Made by a program: the position numbers and the translations under genes. Shown here one piece after another: positions 31,769 to 44,153 of a stretch of DNA of 64,000 nt (its first letter is position 1; the number at the start of each line of letters is the position of its first letter). Source of the stretch: Campanula takesimana (taxonomy: Eukaryota > Streptophyta > Magnoliopsida > Asterales > Campanulaceae); the NCBI GenBank assembly GCA_026119855.1, contig JAOWBW010000131.1, positions 2,356,001-2,420,000 of the forward strand, given 5' to 3'. The notes under the pieces were generated by a model. That model was not told the DNA's origin and made no database searches. It saw only the letters and a program-made list of their open reading frames with translations.

Positions 31769-32222
31769 TCATCCGTCAGTCTGAGGCCTCTTCCCGCAAG
31801 AAGCTAGCTCCGCCGTCTGCTGAGCCAACTGCCCGAGCAGCCCCGCTGTCTCTCTCTTCATCCTCTTGGCATAGGCCATAAACTGGGCGAGCCGTCTCGC
31901 GACCTCTCTATACTCAACAATGGGTACCTATTGAGAAGAAACAAATGGAAGTATCAAAATCTTCAGATAAATGATAAACAGAAAGATGAAATGGTAAAAT
32001 GATAGAAATGACGGAAGAAGGGTCATGAATCATACCATAGTCGTGTCGGCAGGAGGTACGAGCTCTTCAGGCATATCGTACTGTGCGGGAAGATCCTCGG
32101 TATTCTCTACTCCCTCAGCCACACTGTAGGAAAAAGAAGCTGGTCCAAGCTATGGACGGAAAGGGATATGGACAACTCCCTGGGCCTGAGCCTGATCACC
32201 CTCTATAATCAGCCGGGGCATG
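31769..32222 (-). pseudogene. PMD-B': last two exons of a PMD-B-like spliced gene
   Basis: Minus strand: exon 32222-32036 (in frame, with a TAG near 32153) contains DMPEELVPPADTTM, matching LVEETFIPPADAGV at the end of PMD-B exon 3. Intron 32035-31928 is 108 bp (GTATGA...TCAATAG). Last exon 31927-31769 encodes VPIVEYREVARRLAQFMAYA and a Gln/Ala-rich tail ending TDG, then TGA. It lies upstream of PMD2-B in the same direction, the same order as PMD-B then PMD-A in Tat1. Truncated at 32222, where Tat2-C pol begins abruptly. Confidence 0.62.
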
Positions 32223-34368
32223 AGAAGAAAGAATCCAAGGTGGAAAATGCCATTTACTTTGTGAGCCGGAAGCTACAGGGAAGTGAGCTCAACTATTCCG
32301 CAATAGAAAAGACTTGCGCCGGACTGGCATGGGTTGTGAGAAAGTTAAAACACTACATGCATGCCCACCTGATACAGTTGATCTCAAAGATAAACCCCAT
32401 CAAATACTTGCTGGAAAAGCCGTCCTTATCAATGAGGCTTGCCAAATGGTCTTTCTCTCTAGCTAAATACGACATCAGTTACGTGTCGAGAAAGGCAGTC
32501 AAGGGAAGGGTTATGGCCGAACACTTAGCGGATTTCCCCAATAACAAAGAGGGAGAGCCTGAACCACAGTTCCCGGATGAAGGGATTTTTACCCTTGAGG
32601 AGGAAAACAAATGGCAATTGTTCTTTGATGGAGCCGCAAACAAAAGAGGAAACGGCATCGGTATGCTTCTGGTTGACCCCAAGGATGAGCATACGTACAT
32701 CGCCATTTAATTGAATTTTGAGGTGACCAACAATGCAGACGAGTATGAGGCATGCACAGCGGGCCTGCAAGCTGCTTTGGAAAGGAATGTGAAAGAATTG
32801 GAGGTGTATGGGGACTCAGCCTTGATCATCAACCAAGTTTCGAACAAATGGAAAACGTTGGATCCGGGGCTGCAAAAGTATCACGCCCACATGGAAGAAC
32901 TCATGGCACGGTTCAAAAGGGTTAGCTTCCATTACTTTCCAAGGGCCCGGAATCGCTTCGCCGATGCTTTAGCCACCTTGGCCTCGTTGGTAGAAATTCC
33001 AGAAGGAAAGTCGATAAAGCCTTTCAGAGTTGGGAGAAAGGAGAACCCGGCGTATTGCTGTGAAATTGAAAAGGGCTCGGAGGAAGTAGATGAACCGTTG
33101 TATACCCAGATTTACCAGTTCCACAGAGAAGGGGAGGCCTCCCTCCTAAATGAGAAAGGGGAATACAAAGATGGGATCAAAGCCAAGAGCGCGGCGGCCC
33201 TCAAACGACTCGCTTCTCACTACGTCATTCTAGGAGACATTCTGTATAAGAAGCACCATCAAGGGCTTCTCTCAAGATGCATAAGCACAGAAAGAGCATA
33301 GGAGCTCATGCGGGAGGTCCACAATGGGGTATGTAGCCCGCACATGAATGCCAGGGCGTTAATGCAAGTCATCCTGCGGATGGGATACTTTTGGATCTCG
33401 ATGGAAACCGATTGTATACAATTCGTGAAGAAATGTGACAAGTGCCAGCGGTTCTCCAACCTTAATCACATGCCGCCCCACCATTTGTATTGCATGACGA
33501 CCCCTTGGCCTTTCTCCACTTGGGGCATTGACATCATCAGAAAAATCACTCCCCCAGGAAGCAACGGCCATGAATTCGTCTTGGTGGCCGTGGATTACTT
33601 CACAAAGTGGGTTGAAGCCAAGTCATACAAAATCCTTACCTCCAAGAAGGTGGCACTATTCATCAAGGAGAACATCATGTGCCGATATGGGGTCCCAAAT
33701 GAAATCATCACAGATAATGGCTCACACTTCGAAGGAGAGTGCGACCAACTGTTGCAAGAATTCTGGGTCACTCGCCACAAGTCTTCCCCATATAGGCCTC
33801 AAACCAATGGAACAGTAGAAGCCGCCAACAAAACACTCGAAATGATCATTAAGAAGATGGCAACACGAGGAAGGGATTGGCCCGATAAGCTACACCTAGC
33901 ATTGTGGGGATACCGAACCTCGGTCAGAACCGCCATAGGGGAAACCCCATTTGCTCTGACTTATGGGATGGAAGCCATGCTCCCGCTGAACTAGAAATTC
34001 CGTCATTAAGGATTCTGTTGGAAAATCAAATCCACGAAGTGGACTGGCTTCGGAGTCAACATGATGAGTTAGCCCTCTTGGACGAACGCCGCTTAAGAGG
34101 AATGTAACACACCCGCGCCTACCAAGGGAGGATGGCATGAGCCTTCAACAAAAGAGTGAAGCCTCGAAAGTTTTGGGTCGGGGATTTGGTTCTCAAAGAA
34201 AAACCCCCAGGGAGGTCTAACCTTGATGGAAAATGGGAACCCGTATGGATTGGCCCTTTTGTGGTACGAGAGATATTCTCAGGAGGCGCAATGAGACTTG
34301 CAGATTTGGATGGGAATCCCTTCGTGCACCCGGTCAATGGTGATAAGCTTCGCCGATATTATGTTTAA
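32223..34368 (+). pseudogene. Tat2-C pol: RNase H, second RNase H, integrase (RT absent)
   Basis: Joins at about 32223 into RNase H (KKESKVENAIYFVSRKLQGS). The archaeal-type RNase H (FFDGAANKRGNGIG) and integrase (CDKCQRFSN; VDYFTKWVEA; ITDNGSHFEGE; VEAANKTLE) follow. Lesions: TAA at 32708, TAG at 33299, a one-base deletion near 33985 (CTCCCGCTGAAC), TAA at 34105 and TGA near 34138. It keeps the full C-terminus (GDKLRRYYV) that Tat2-A and B lost. Closely similar to Tat2-B throughout. Confidence 0.9.
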
Positions 34369-34460
34369 AAAAAAAAAAAAGAACTACCTAGATTGAAAAC
34401 CCATTGGGGCGGTCTAGATAAAAAAAAAAGCAAGGTTTGCACCAAAAATTGTTGGAAAAG

Positions 34461-34516
34461 AACTATGATGACCTGAGCCCCTTAGTCTTACTTGTAAAAG
34501 GGGAACGTAGGTAGCC
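34461..34516 (-). other. Hairpin motif, Tat2-C
   Basis: Minus-strand copy between pol and PMD1-C (inner stem CCCCTT/AAGGGG; outer stem CTACG...CATAG with one changed base). Confidence 0.65.
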
Positions 34517-34736
34517 AATTATTGGTCCGGTCTAAAAAATAAATAAAATTCAAATTTTGTTTCTCCAAAGGAACTCATTCGGTAACCACTTTCATTACGG
34601 TTAAAACACTTCTTTGATATGTTCAAGCAAGGTCTACTCTTGACCTCGGGCAACAGGCTAAAAAAATTAATCAAACACTTAAGAAAACTAATGTGTCTGC
34701 AATGACAATGAGTGGATACTTAGGACTGTAAGGCCA

Positions 34737-36235
34737 TCATTGACCTTCACCCCTCCATTTTTTCTTTTGACTCCTCCGAGTATTTTTCCTCTTCACGTCG
34801 AAAAGCTCGATCTCGTTCCTCCCTAAATTGGGAGCCCGCCCGGCATCTTCAATCAGGCCGGCCGCTTTTAGAGCTGTGTCAACCACCACGCGGTCCCGAA
34901 AGTCCTCGAGTCTTACCTCGATTCTAGGTATCACTGCCCTCCTCCTCTCAGCGAGATCTTGATAGTCTTCAATAGCGTCTCCAGTAATGTTATGACCGCT
35001 CGTCACGGCCTCGGCCTCCCTCAAAACCCTACTAGGGACACAATATCCTCCAAGGATGTCCCCACGCCTCTCCTCAATGAGCCTTTGAGTCTGTCCCATG
35101 GTCTGCTCGTACCAATCTAAACAGTGGTCAGAATCGTGCTAGCTGCACCCCTGAGGAGTGCCCGAACTGGAAAAAGGGAATGGGTCCACAACTGGGAAAA
35201 GAGGAAAGTGGTGGAAGGGTCCCACATGGATAAAGGCGAAAGCCTCAAATGCTCCGGATTGACATATGACCACTCCAACACAGGAGTCTGTAGCAAGCCA
35301 AACTGCTGGCGGACCAAAGAAGGGATGTAAAAGGACGATCCTAAAAGGCCCGGCACCCGAACAAAGGGGGAACCATCCTGACGCTCCCGCACTGAGTTGA
35401 TGTGCCAATATGGCACCCACCAACGGATTTCTTCAGTCTTGAGACGAGCCATATGAGCCTCCCAATCGCTCTGAGCTAAATCCAGAATGATCCCTCTCAA
35501 AGAATACGACCATGGTTTGTGAGAAAGAGGAGCCTCAGGGACGGCCACTAACCTCTCCCTCAGCCATAAGGTAAGCAAAGCAGGGGTACCGCTGCGCATA
35601 AAACCATCTCCCAAAGCCAAACGGTCCATACCATGGAGAGTCTCGCCTAAGACCAAAGGAACAATGTCTTTGCCCGCCAGACACTCCTCGAGCACACTCA
35701 ACAAAACCCGGTGGCAAGTACCCTTGGAACCCACCATATAGAAGAAAGCAAGGATGCATAGCCCGAAGGCATTCCAAGAAGCCTCATCGGAACGCTCTAT
35801 AAACTTCCCGGGAAGGTCGGAGATATCAATGAAAGTTGGATTAATGACCATACATTGAGCCTCTTCCAAAGGAATGTCGAGGAGAGAGACCAATCTCTCA
35901 ACACAAGTGGTATCATCAACCGAGGGAAGAGCGACGACCTCCGTGTATATGCCACCCACTAGAGCTCTGAAATCTTCGTAAGTCGGAGTGATCTCGTTGT
36001 AAGAAAAACAGTACAAGTGCCTCCTCACGTCCCAGAAATATGCGGCGGCCCTCAAAAGCTCGAGATCTGGGATAAACTCTTTGAGAGACCAGAGAGACTG
36101 GAGACCAAAATTGGACTTGAATATGTCCTTGTGACTCCCCATTTGATGCCTCATCCAAAGCCTAAGGTTGCTTTCAAAACATTCTTGGTCAACTTTGGAC
36201 AATTTTGGTGGCTTTTCCATGGGAAAAGGGTCCAT
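34737..36235 (-). pseudogene. PMD1-C, frameshifted near the C-terminus
   Basis: ATG 36235 (MDPFPMEKPP; in-frame codons extend to 36322). Full PMD1 sequence through GETLHGMDRLALGDGF, WLRERLVAVPEAP and YWHINSVRE. Near 35117 four bases are missing compared with PMD1-A (TTTACTTGG becomes TTTAGATTGG), creating an immediate TAG and shifting YLDWYEQTMGQTQ and the basic tail (35099-34737) into another frame. Otherwise intact; the closest copy to a complete PMD1 not cut by an insertion. Confidence 0.88.
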
Positions 36236-36344
36236 GGAAGGGAAATGTCGAAAATGGAAGGTGAAAGATTGCTGTTGGACTCCAGATTGTGATGATGAAG
36301 AAGATGACCAGGCCTGGAACAAAATTTATTGGAAAATCAACATC

Positions 36345-36724
36345 ACTCCTCTAGCAGTACGGCTACTTTGTCCCTGACAAAAATTAATGGTTTCTTGATT
36401 GAATGGCTTTGTGACATCACCCATTTAAAGTTCCATTTAAATCAGTCCCAGAAATGCACCAGAATTTCCCTCCCTTTTGGGGCTCATGCAATTTGCTTTG
36501 AACCTAGAAAATTAATTAGGTTCCCGAGTTAAAAATTTGTTGTCCAAATCGGTCGTCCCTGAGATAATCCCAGTTAAAAATTATTTGATTGAACAAAAGA
36601 GAGTCAAATCCCGACTTCGACCAAATGAGTGTCTAGAAAATCCCTTCGTTTGACCAAAAGAGAGTCAAGCCCCGACTTTGAATCATTGAGAGTCAAATTG
36701 AATGTTCAAGAAAATTGGCCGTCC
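36345..36724. other. Spacer and short repeats preceding array 1 of Tat2-C
   Basis: Holds the LTR2-like dyad AGCAGTACGGCT (36353-36364) and the GAGAGTCAA and GGCCGTCCCTGACG short repeats also found in Tat2-B. No gene. Confidence 0.6.
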
Positions 36725-37700
36725 CTGACGTAAGCCCAGCAAAGATAAGAATTAGGTCCCCCGAGCGACCGTCTTGAGATAAGTATTAGGTCCTCCGAGC
36801 GACCGTTGTGAAACGAAAATTGGGTCCCCCGAGCGACCGTCTTGAGAAAAGTATTAGGTTCCCCGAGCGACCGTTGTGAGATAAGTATTAGGTCCCCCGA
36901 GCGACCGTTATGAGACGAAAATTAGGTCCCCCGAGCGACCATCTTGAGAAAAGTATTAGGTCCCCCGAGCGACCGTTGTGAAACGAAAATTAGGTCCCCG
37001 AGCGACCGTCTTGAGAAAAGTATTAGGTCCCCCGAGCGACCGTTGTGAGATAAGTATTAGGTCCCCCGAGCGACCGTTGTGAGACGAAAATTAGGTCCCC
37101 CGAGCGACCGTCTTGAGAAAAGTATTAGGTCCCCCGAGCGACCATTGTAAGATGAAAATTAGGTCCCCCGAGCGACCGTCTTGAGAAAAGTATTAGGTCC
37201 CCCGAGCGACCGTTTTGAGATAAGTATTAGGTCCCCCGAGCGACCGTTGTGAGACAAAAATTAGGTCCCCCGAGCGACCGTCTAGAGAAAAGTATTAGGT
37301 CCCCCGAGCGACCATTGAGAAACGAAAATTAGGTCCCCCGAGCCACCGTCTTGAGGAAAGTATTAGGTCCCCCGAGCGACCGTTGTGAGATAAGTGTTAG
37401 GTCCCCCGAGCGACCGTTGTGAGACGAAAATTAGGTCCCCCGAGCGACCGTCTTGAGAAAGGTATTAGGTCCATCGAGCGACCATTGTTAGATGAAAATT
37501 AGGTCCCCCGAGCGACCGTTATGAGACGAAAATTAGGTCCCTCAAGCGACCGTCTTGAGATAAGTATTAGGTCCCCCGAGCGACCATTGTGAGATGAAAA
37601 TTAGGTCCCCCGAGTAACCGTCTTGAGATAAGAGTTAGGTCCCCCGAGCGACCGTTTTGAAATAAGAATTAGGTCCCCCCGAGTGGCCCCATGTTAAGTA
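36725..37700. repeat. Tandem array 1 of Tat2-C: 34-bp unit
   Basis: Same two alternating subunits as 26033-27300, with a slightly lower copy number and its own point variants. Confidence 0.93.
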
Positions 37701-37769
37701 AAATCTTGGTCGCCCAGATGGCCTATCTTGAGAAAAAACTTAGAATGAGAAGGGCGGTCCTTGACGTAA

Positions 37770-38205
37770 GCCCATGTTGACTTTGGCTGACCGAATGAGT
37801 GTCATGCCCGCGTCCCTGCCTCTGACCGAATGAGTGTCATGCCCAAGTCCTTACCTCTGACCGAATGAGTGTCATGCCTGAATCTCTGCCTCTGACTGAA
37901 TGAGTGTCATGCCTGAGTCCCTGCCTCTGACCGAATGAGTGTCATGCCCGAGTCCCTGCCTCTGACCAAATGAGTGTCACGCCCAAGCCCTTGCCTCTGA
38001 CCAAATGAGTGTCACGCCCATGTCCTTGCCTCTGACTGAAAGAGCATCATGCCCGAGTCCTTACCTCTGACCAAATGAGTGTCACGCCCGAACCTTGCCT
38101 CTGACCAAATGAGTGTCACGACCGAACCTTCACCTCTGACCGAATGAGTGTCACGCCCGAACCTTTGCCTCTGACCGAATGAGTGTCATGCCCGAGTTCC
38201 CCACC
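37770..38205. repeat. Tandem array 2 of Tat2-C: about 35-bp unit
   Basis: Copies of CCTCTGACCGAATGAGTGTC plus linker, homologous to 27340-27760. Confidence 0.9.
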
Positions 38206-38263
38206 CGACCTCGACGGTCGTCTATAGGTTTGAGTAGCCTCAAAATCTCTCACCCCTCTTTCG

Positions 38264-38424
38264 AACTACGATAGGCTTGATTCCCCATAAAAGGGATACG
38301 TAGGAATCCTATACCTCTAGGTCCAGCCATTGGAATCAAATCGGCCTTTGCCATCCTCCCATCAGATTGGGATGCGTTTATCAACAACCCCGCTTTCTTC
38401 AAAAGCGACGTTGCCGAGGGGCTC
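38264..38424 (-). other. Hairpin motif and polypurine tract of Tat2-C
   Basis: Hairpin at 38304-38264 (minus; CTACGTATCCC, GAATCAAGCC, CGTAG); GTTGCCGAGGGGCTC on + ends at 38424 before the LTR. Confidence 0.75.
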
Positions 38425-39998
38425 TGTAAGTACCCCAATCTGAATTTGACCAACTTAGAGGAATTCTAGGCACCATTCAGGGATAAACTGATAGGCCAAG
38501 ACCTCACTAAGAAAAAATATGGACACAGGGATTGTTCTAGAATTCAAAGATTGAAAAATCCAGAAGGTCGCCAACATGAGCCGTACGGCTACTTTGGGCA
38601 CTATCAGCCCCTCTAAATTGAACCCCTTGCTGATCATTCCAGGGGGAAAAACGATTATTGCTAGTGTTACACTGTTAAAATCACTCTAGAAGAGTGTTTA
38701 GAGTGAAAAGAGAGAGGAAGATTGGCCTAACCAAACATAGGTAAAGCCACCTTCTCCCCCATCCTTCTCTCCATTTCATCTCCTTGTTTGTTCATGTTTA
38801 TTTGCTCATCTCTTATATTTCTTGCAAGTCTTGTCCATCTCAAGCAATTTATATTTCTTGCAAATCTTGTCCATATCAAGCAATATATATATATATGTAT
38901 TACAAGCCTTGGCATTCCAAGCTATATATATATCACTATTATGTATACATATGATCCAAACCATGAACGATTCAAGGTTCCCTTCACACTTTGTGTGAAA
39001 GTGGTTCTAACCTAAAGATGATCATGGTTTGTTGATATTTCTTGTTTGTTAATCTATTTTAATGGAAGAGGGACATGTTTTGTTGATTATGTTGTTCATT
39101 GGAAGCAAGGATGATCATTTGGATGATAAAGTTTCAATCTTTATCATCCAAAATTTGATCTAGCTTCAAACCCCCTTTGTGGTCACAAGGATCAATTCTT
39201 TATGACAAATAATGTTGCCCCAAGGTTGCCTTTGGCTTAAGGATCCACTCTTGTGGTGAAAGCTCAAATCTTTATGTTAATTTTGTTTTGATTTGGCCAT
39301 GATAATCATGTGGGATGATAAAACCTTGGTGTTTATCACTTCCCCTTTGATTTAGCCTTGAAATCCCATTTTGGGTCTTAAAGATTGAATATTTATGCAA
39401 TAATTTGGTCCCTAAAAGGTTACTAATGTGTAAAAATGCCATCTTGATGATAAAGTTTCCATCTTTAGTCATCAAATGGTCATTTTGGTTCAAAAGACAT
39501 GTTCATCAACTTTTCATAAATTTCTCCAATGATTGCCTTTGATCACACCCAAGTCTTGGTTTTTGGGGGCTCTTTTTATGATCTAAGTTCATAGGAATGA
39601 TCTTTTCTAAGTTTTGTTGTTAATCATAAACTGGAAATCAGAACAGTTTAGTCCAGTTTCAGCAGAATGCTCTGTTTCTGTTAAATTTTGAATAAAAGTT
39701 AAAACAGACTCTTTTCCGTTAAATACACACACACACATGCACTTTTGTTAACCAACATTAAGGAGACTCAGACTCATCCGAGGCGACTTGGGTGACGTAA
39801 AACTCTTCCCAAGGCGTAACCTGACCTCCGAACTAATAGAATATCTAACCCTTTCTTTTGTTGGGTTAAATAATTAACAAAAGTGGCGACTCCCTTAAGT
39901 TCTTGTGAGATAACTGCGTTTGGCATTTCCTCCCTAAAACAACTTTAAAACAAACGAAAATCCTTTCTTTGTTCTTTCCGGGGGGTGGGATCCTTACA
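38425..39998 (+). repeat. LTR2-C, 3' LTR of Tat2-C
   Basis: 1574 bp, TGTAAG...CTTACA. About 143 bp shorter than LTR2-B because a segment equivalent to about 29218-29360, including the second dyad, is deleted. The first dyad AGCCGTACGGCT is at 38579-38590, but the TATA box reads CTCTAAATTG instead of CTATAAATTG. Confidence 0.88.
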
Positions 39999-40074
39999 CT
40001 ATGGCAATCTCTCGATACTCCTAGGGATCTATTTCTTCCTTAACTTAGTAGGGGCTTGACCACGATCCGCCTTG

Positions 40075-41481
40075 TCATCCCTCTTCCTCTTGAACCAAGG
40101 TATCTCGAAACTGGGAGGAATCAAGTCGACTGAACACCGAGGGAGTCAGTCTCGCAAACACATGAGGCCTATCTAGAGCTTGGAGTTTACCAGGAAGTCC
40201 ATTTGCTCCCTTCTCGTAAAAGTCACTATCCAGAAAGTCTTGAATGGCATCTGCTCTGACATTAGAAGGATCCTCCTTAGCTTCCTTCTTCCTCAAATTC
40301 AAGCTAGGCTCAAATTGGTCCCCCAACAGAGAGCGACGGATCTCATCAATACCCTCGACATTGGGACGGAGTTCCGAGAGAAACCAATCCAAGTATTTAT
40401 CCGATAAATAGATACTCCCTCCATCATAACAAAGATTGGTCCAACGATCCATAGTGGTGCCTTGCCCCCAAGCGCGAGCCAAGCTCTTAAAGAACTCTGA
40501 GTCCATAAAAGAAATGTCTCGAGGCCGTCCCCCTGACAAGAAAATGTCCTGCTATTGACCGAATTGTTGCATTACCCTCCGAGCAAAATTGAAAGAGGAG
40601 TCCTTCAAACCCGGAAGGACGACCCTGTCGTATCCAAGGGTATTAGCAACGAACCTCCTCACATTCGAAAAGGATGGGCACCAAGCAATATCATTTGCCA
40701 CCGCTTTAGCAAAAAGATGAGCCCACTCCTCAATGCTGAGACCCTTCACTAACAGTCTCCGCCTATGGAAAGTATAAGGAGAATACTCGACCGGAGAGTC
40801 CAACAATTTAAAATGTTCTCTGAGCCAAATAGTCAATAATAATGGACTTCCCCGAGTCCTAGAGCGGGTTCGGTGTAACTCGTCAAGACCATGAAGGGTC
40901 TCCCCCAAGATAAAAGGAATTATGTTGAAGGCCCGTCCTCTAGCTCGCAGAACGATGTCCACGAGGTCCGTGTTCGCCATGCCACACTTGCTCATGAAAA
41001 GCACGTTCCGAAATAAGCACAATGCCAAGAGGCAACACTGGGAGTCCACACCGTGACCACGAGTCACCCGACCTTTAAATCTCCTGGGTAAAGCATAGAG
41101 ATCGACATAGCAATTGTGAATATAACTCTGCGCCTCGGGAAGGCCAATGCTCAACAATTCCGTAAGAGACTCCGCCGGTACCTTATCACAATTAGGAACC
41201 GCGATCACCCCAGTCAAAGGCATATCCAAGATAGCCGCCATCTCCTCCACAGTAGGGACCATCTCATTAAGTGAAAAGTTGAAGAGATGAGTCGATGGAT
41301 CCCAGAAGTGTGCAACTCCCTTTAAGAGGTCCCATTCCGGTTTAAGATTCTTCAAGGTGAAAAGAATCTTAAAACCGAACATCTCCACGAATCTCTCTTG
41401 GCGAGGTTTATTGAATGAGCGAAAGAACGTTGCTAAATCACCCTTGTAGCATCCCACTAACTCTAAGTCCAAGGATAACTC
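40075..41481 (-). pseudogene. PMD2-C, one nonsense codon, 5' end replaced by an LTR
   Basis: Homologous to PMD2-B over LSLDLELVG to FVQEEEG. In-frame TAG near 40553 (CAG to TAG after FARRVMQQFGQ), a different site from the lesion in PMD2-B. The N-terminal codons and promoter are cut off at about 41477, where the LTR starting at 41482 follows. Same spacing to LTR2-C as in the B copy. Confidence 0.85.
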
Positions 41482-43032
41482 TGTTGGTAGTGGTGCCCTA
41501 GGCACGTTAGACAAACGTTGTAATTGTTATCATTTATTTCATGTCAATAAAGAGATGTTTTGATTATTATTGTTGTTCATGTTTACTTATAATAATCTCC
41601 ATCCCTAGTACTTGTTAAGCACTAGTATAAAGGCTAAATGATCATGGGATGATCATGTTAGATTTATGGGTACTTGTTTGAAACAAGGTACTGGACATGA
41701 CCCGCTGTATGAGATTTATGTCATGGTCTATGTCGTACATATATCTCATATTAGTTATGTCATTCGAATCCTTAGACATGAAGTTATTATAGTCTTCCAC
41801 TTGATGAACATTATGTTTGACATATTCAAACGCTACCTTTAACCGGGTAGTTATAATGGGTATGATTGGCATAATCGGATTCACGTAGGGAAGAGTAATA
41901 AGCTAAATGGATTTGTCCCTCTTCGGAGAGATGTCAAGCTTAGGCCTCTCGTAGGAATGATGTTGATGAAAATGTTCGGCCGGACTCAAATGAATTGATT
42001 AGATCAATGTCATTTGGATTATCAACATATTCGGAATCGAGAAAGTATTGAACAAAACTAGTTGACTTGTTAACCATGACTTGTGTTGAATGGCATCGTG
42101 GACAAAGGGATTGTGACATGTAACAAAAGGAATGCGAACTTGTATCTAGTTACACTATTTGGGTAGGTATGACGGTTTGCTAGAACCTAATCATATCTTA
42201 TGGGTTCATGTTTGAGCCCATTGCCAACTTAGTGTAATCCTAGAGGGTCACACACAAATAGAACGAATCATAAAGGACTAAATTGGAATTATGGAAGAAT
42301 GTCAGATTTTGGCTCTGGCACGGTCGTGCGCCTTAGTATGGCACGGCTGTGCCATAAATACAAACCAAGGCAAAACCTGTCGGCATGTTTGGCACGACCG
42401 TGCCAAGAAGACAAGCACGACCGTGCTGAAAATGGTCGACATGGGGGAATCATGCGGACCTGATGGCACGACCGTGCCAGATTATAGGGCACGACCGTGG
42501 CAGTCAAGTCGGCCAGAGTTCCTTGTTGCCTAATTTGGTGACGGGATTTATGGTTCCTAAGTCCTTAAGGGTTAAGGATTAGGACCTATAAAAGGATCCT
42601 TTCAGCAGGCATTAGACAGATGATTGTGAGTGCCTCCATAGGGTTTTGAGATGTTATTTTTTTGTTCTAAGATCCCAAAAGTGAAGAACAAGAATATTCA
42701 TAATTCCATATAGTTCTTGCAATTGTGAAAGTGTGTTTCATAATTTGGTCTAGCAACCAGATCAAGAAGTTCCTTGATATTCGTTCGTGGTGTGGATACC
42801 GCTAGAGGGTGAAGCTTATCATCTTCAAAGTTCGTGTTCTTGCTTTGTGATCAAGCTTCAAATCTCCACCAAGTTCAAAGGCTAGAAATCAAAGTCATCA
42901 AGGGTTAGTTTTTCTTTTCTAGTATTCATATTGTTGTATTTGATTTAATCATATGAATGGATCTATGGGGTTTGGGTTTCATAAAATTTTAAATGCTATC
43001 TTCCGCTGCGCATGTTACTCCGAAACCCAACA
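41482..43032 (+). repeat. LTR of an iMet-primed retroelement (probably Ty1/Copia), + orientation
   Basis: 1551 bp, TGTTGG...CCCAACA, followed one base later by TGGTATCAGAGC (43034-43045), complementary to the initiator tRNA-Met 3' end, so this is a 5' LTR. TATA box CCTATAAAAGG at 42585-42595. No coding domain is visible, so Copia is a guess from the LTR ends. Confidence 0.82.
42317..42501. promoter_or_regulatory. Six GGCACGACCGTGCC dyads upstream of the LTR TATA box
   Basis: Copies at 42317-42330, 42340-42353, 42391-42404, 42414-42427, 42465-42478 and 42488-42501; two are perfect GGCACGACCGTGCC, one AGCACGACCGTGCT, the others have one or a few changes. They end 84 bp before the TATA box. Confidence 0.65.
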
Positions 43033-43045
43033 GTGGTATCAGAGC

Positions 43046-44140
43046 CCCGTTCATGTTGATTATTTCAATACTAAGATCATGTTGTGTGTATATAAATTGT
43101 TTATGTACCTAGCATGATATGAATATTGGATTATGATGTTTATGTTTTATATGATTTTATGTGGTTTATTGTTTTTGAAACTTTAATCGCACTATTCAAT
43201 CGCAATAAAAATTATGGTGGATTTAAAAGTGTTTGGATTTCAATTTTTGATTGGATCAAAGTTTTGATATTCTAGGGATTCAAGAATAAATCGTTTATTC
43301 AAGGTTTTGATGATCAAGGTGATTGGATCACCAAGAACACCNNNNNNNNNNNNNNNNNNNNNNNNNNNNNNNNNNNNNNNNNNNNNNNNNNNNNNNNNNN
43401 NNNNNNNNNNNNNNNNNNNNNNNNNNNNNNNNNNNNNNNNNCCATGAATCTCCAATCATTGAATCAAGAACTTTGTTTCTTAATTTTAGCAATTATGAAC
43501 TCTTCAAAATTCTAACTTCGTTTTATCTTTGAAACTTTGATTGCGATCAAGTTTGGGAAACACAATCTCGATGAACGTAGACTAGCCATCCAAACCTTGA
43601 ACCAATCTTGGAATCACAAGACTAAAACAAATAGGAAAATCAAACCCCAAGATCCACACCCAAACAAACTACCAAAACCCATTACAGATCAGCAGGTCTG
43701 GACTGGTTCTGTTACTGGTTTTGTTGGACCTCTCGAAAATTCCAAATTCTGATTTCAACAAAAATCAGACAATCTGATCAGTATGTGCGGCCGCCCCAAA
43801 ATTACTGTGCGGTCGCCAACCTTGGGCGGTCGCCCGGGTAATTTTGTGCGGTCGCACGGTGAGATCAGAGGGTAATTTTTCAGTTCGAAAATTTATCTCA
43901 AAATTGTTTTTCCCCCGATTATTAAAACCATGATCCAATCAGAATTAATAATCAAACAATTCAGAATCCATCATAATATTTATTGCGATTGAATCGTGCG
44001 ATTAAAGTTGTAAAACATAAACCACATAAAATCACATAACACATAAACATCATATTCCCAATATTCATATCATGCAAGGCACATAAACAATTTATATACA
44101 CACAACATGATCTAGTATTGAAATAATCAACATGAACGGG
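43046..44140. other. Leader regions of two opposed LTR elements with a 100-N gap
   Basis: 43046-43240 and 44140-43960 (reverse complement) are homologous leader sequence after the PBS. 43342-43441 is 100 N, an assembly gap of unknown real size. GC-rich GTGCGG(C/T)CGC-type repeats at 43785-43859 resemble those in the minus-strand LTR. No coding sequence recognised. Confidence 0.75.
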
Positions 44141-44153
44141 GCTCTGATACCAC

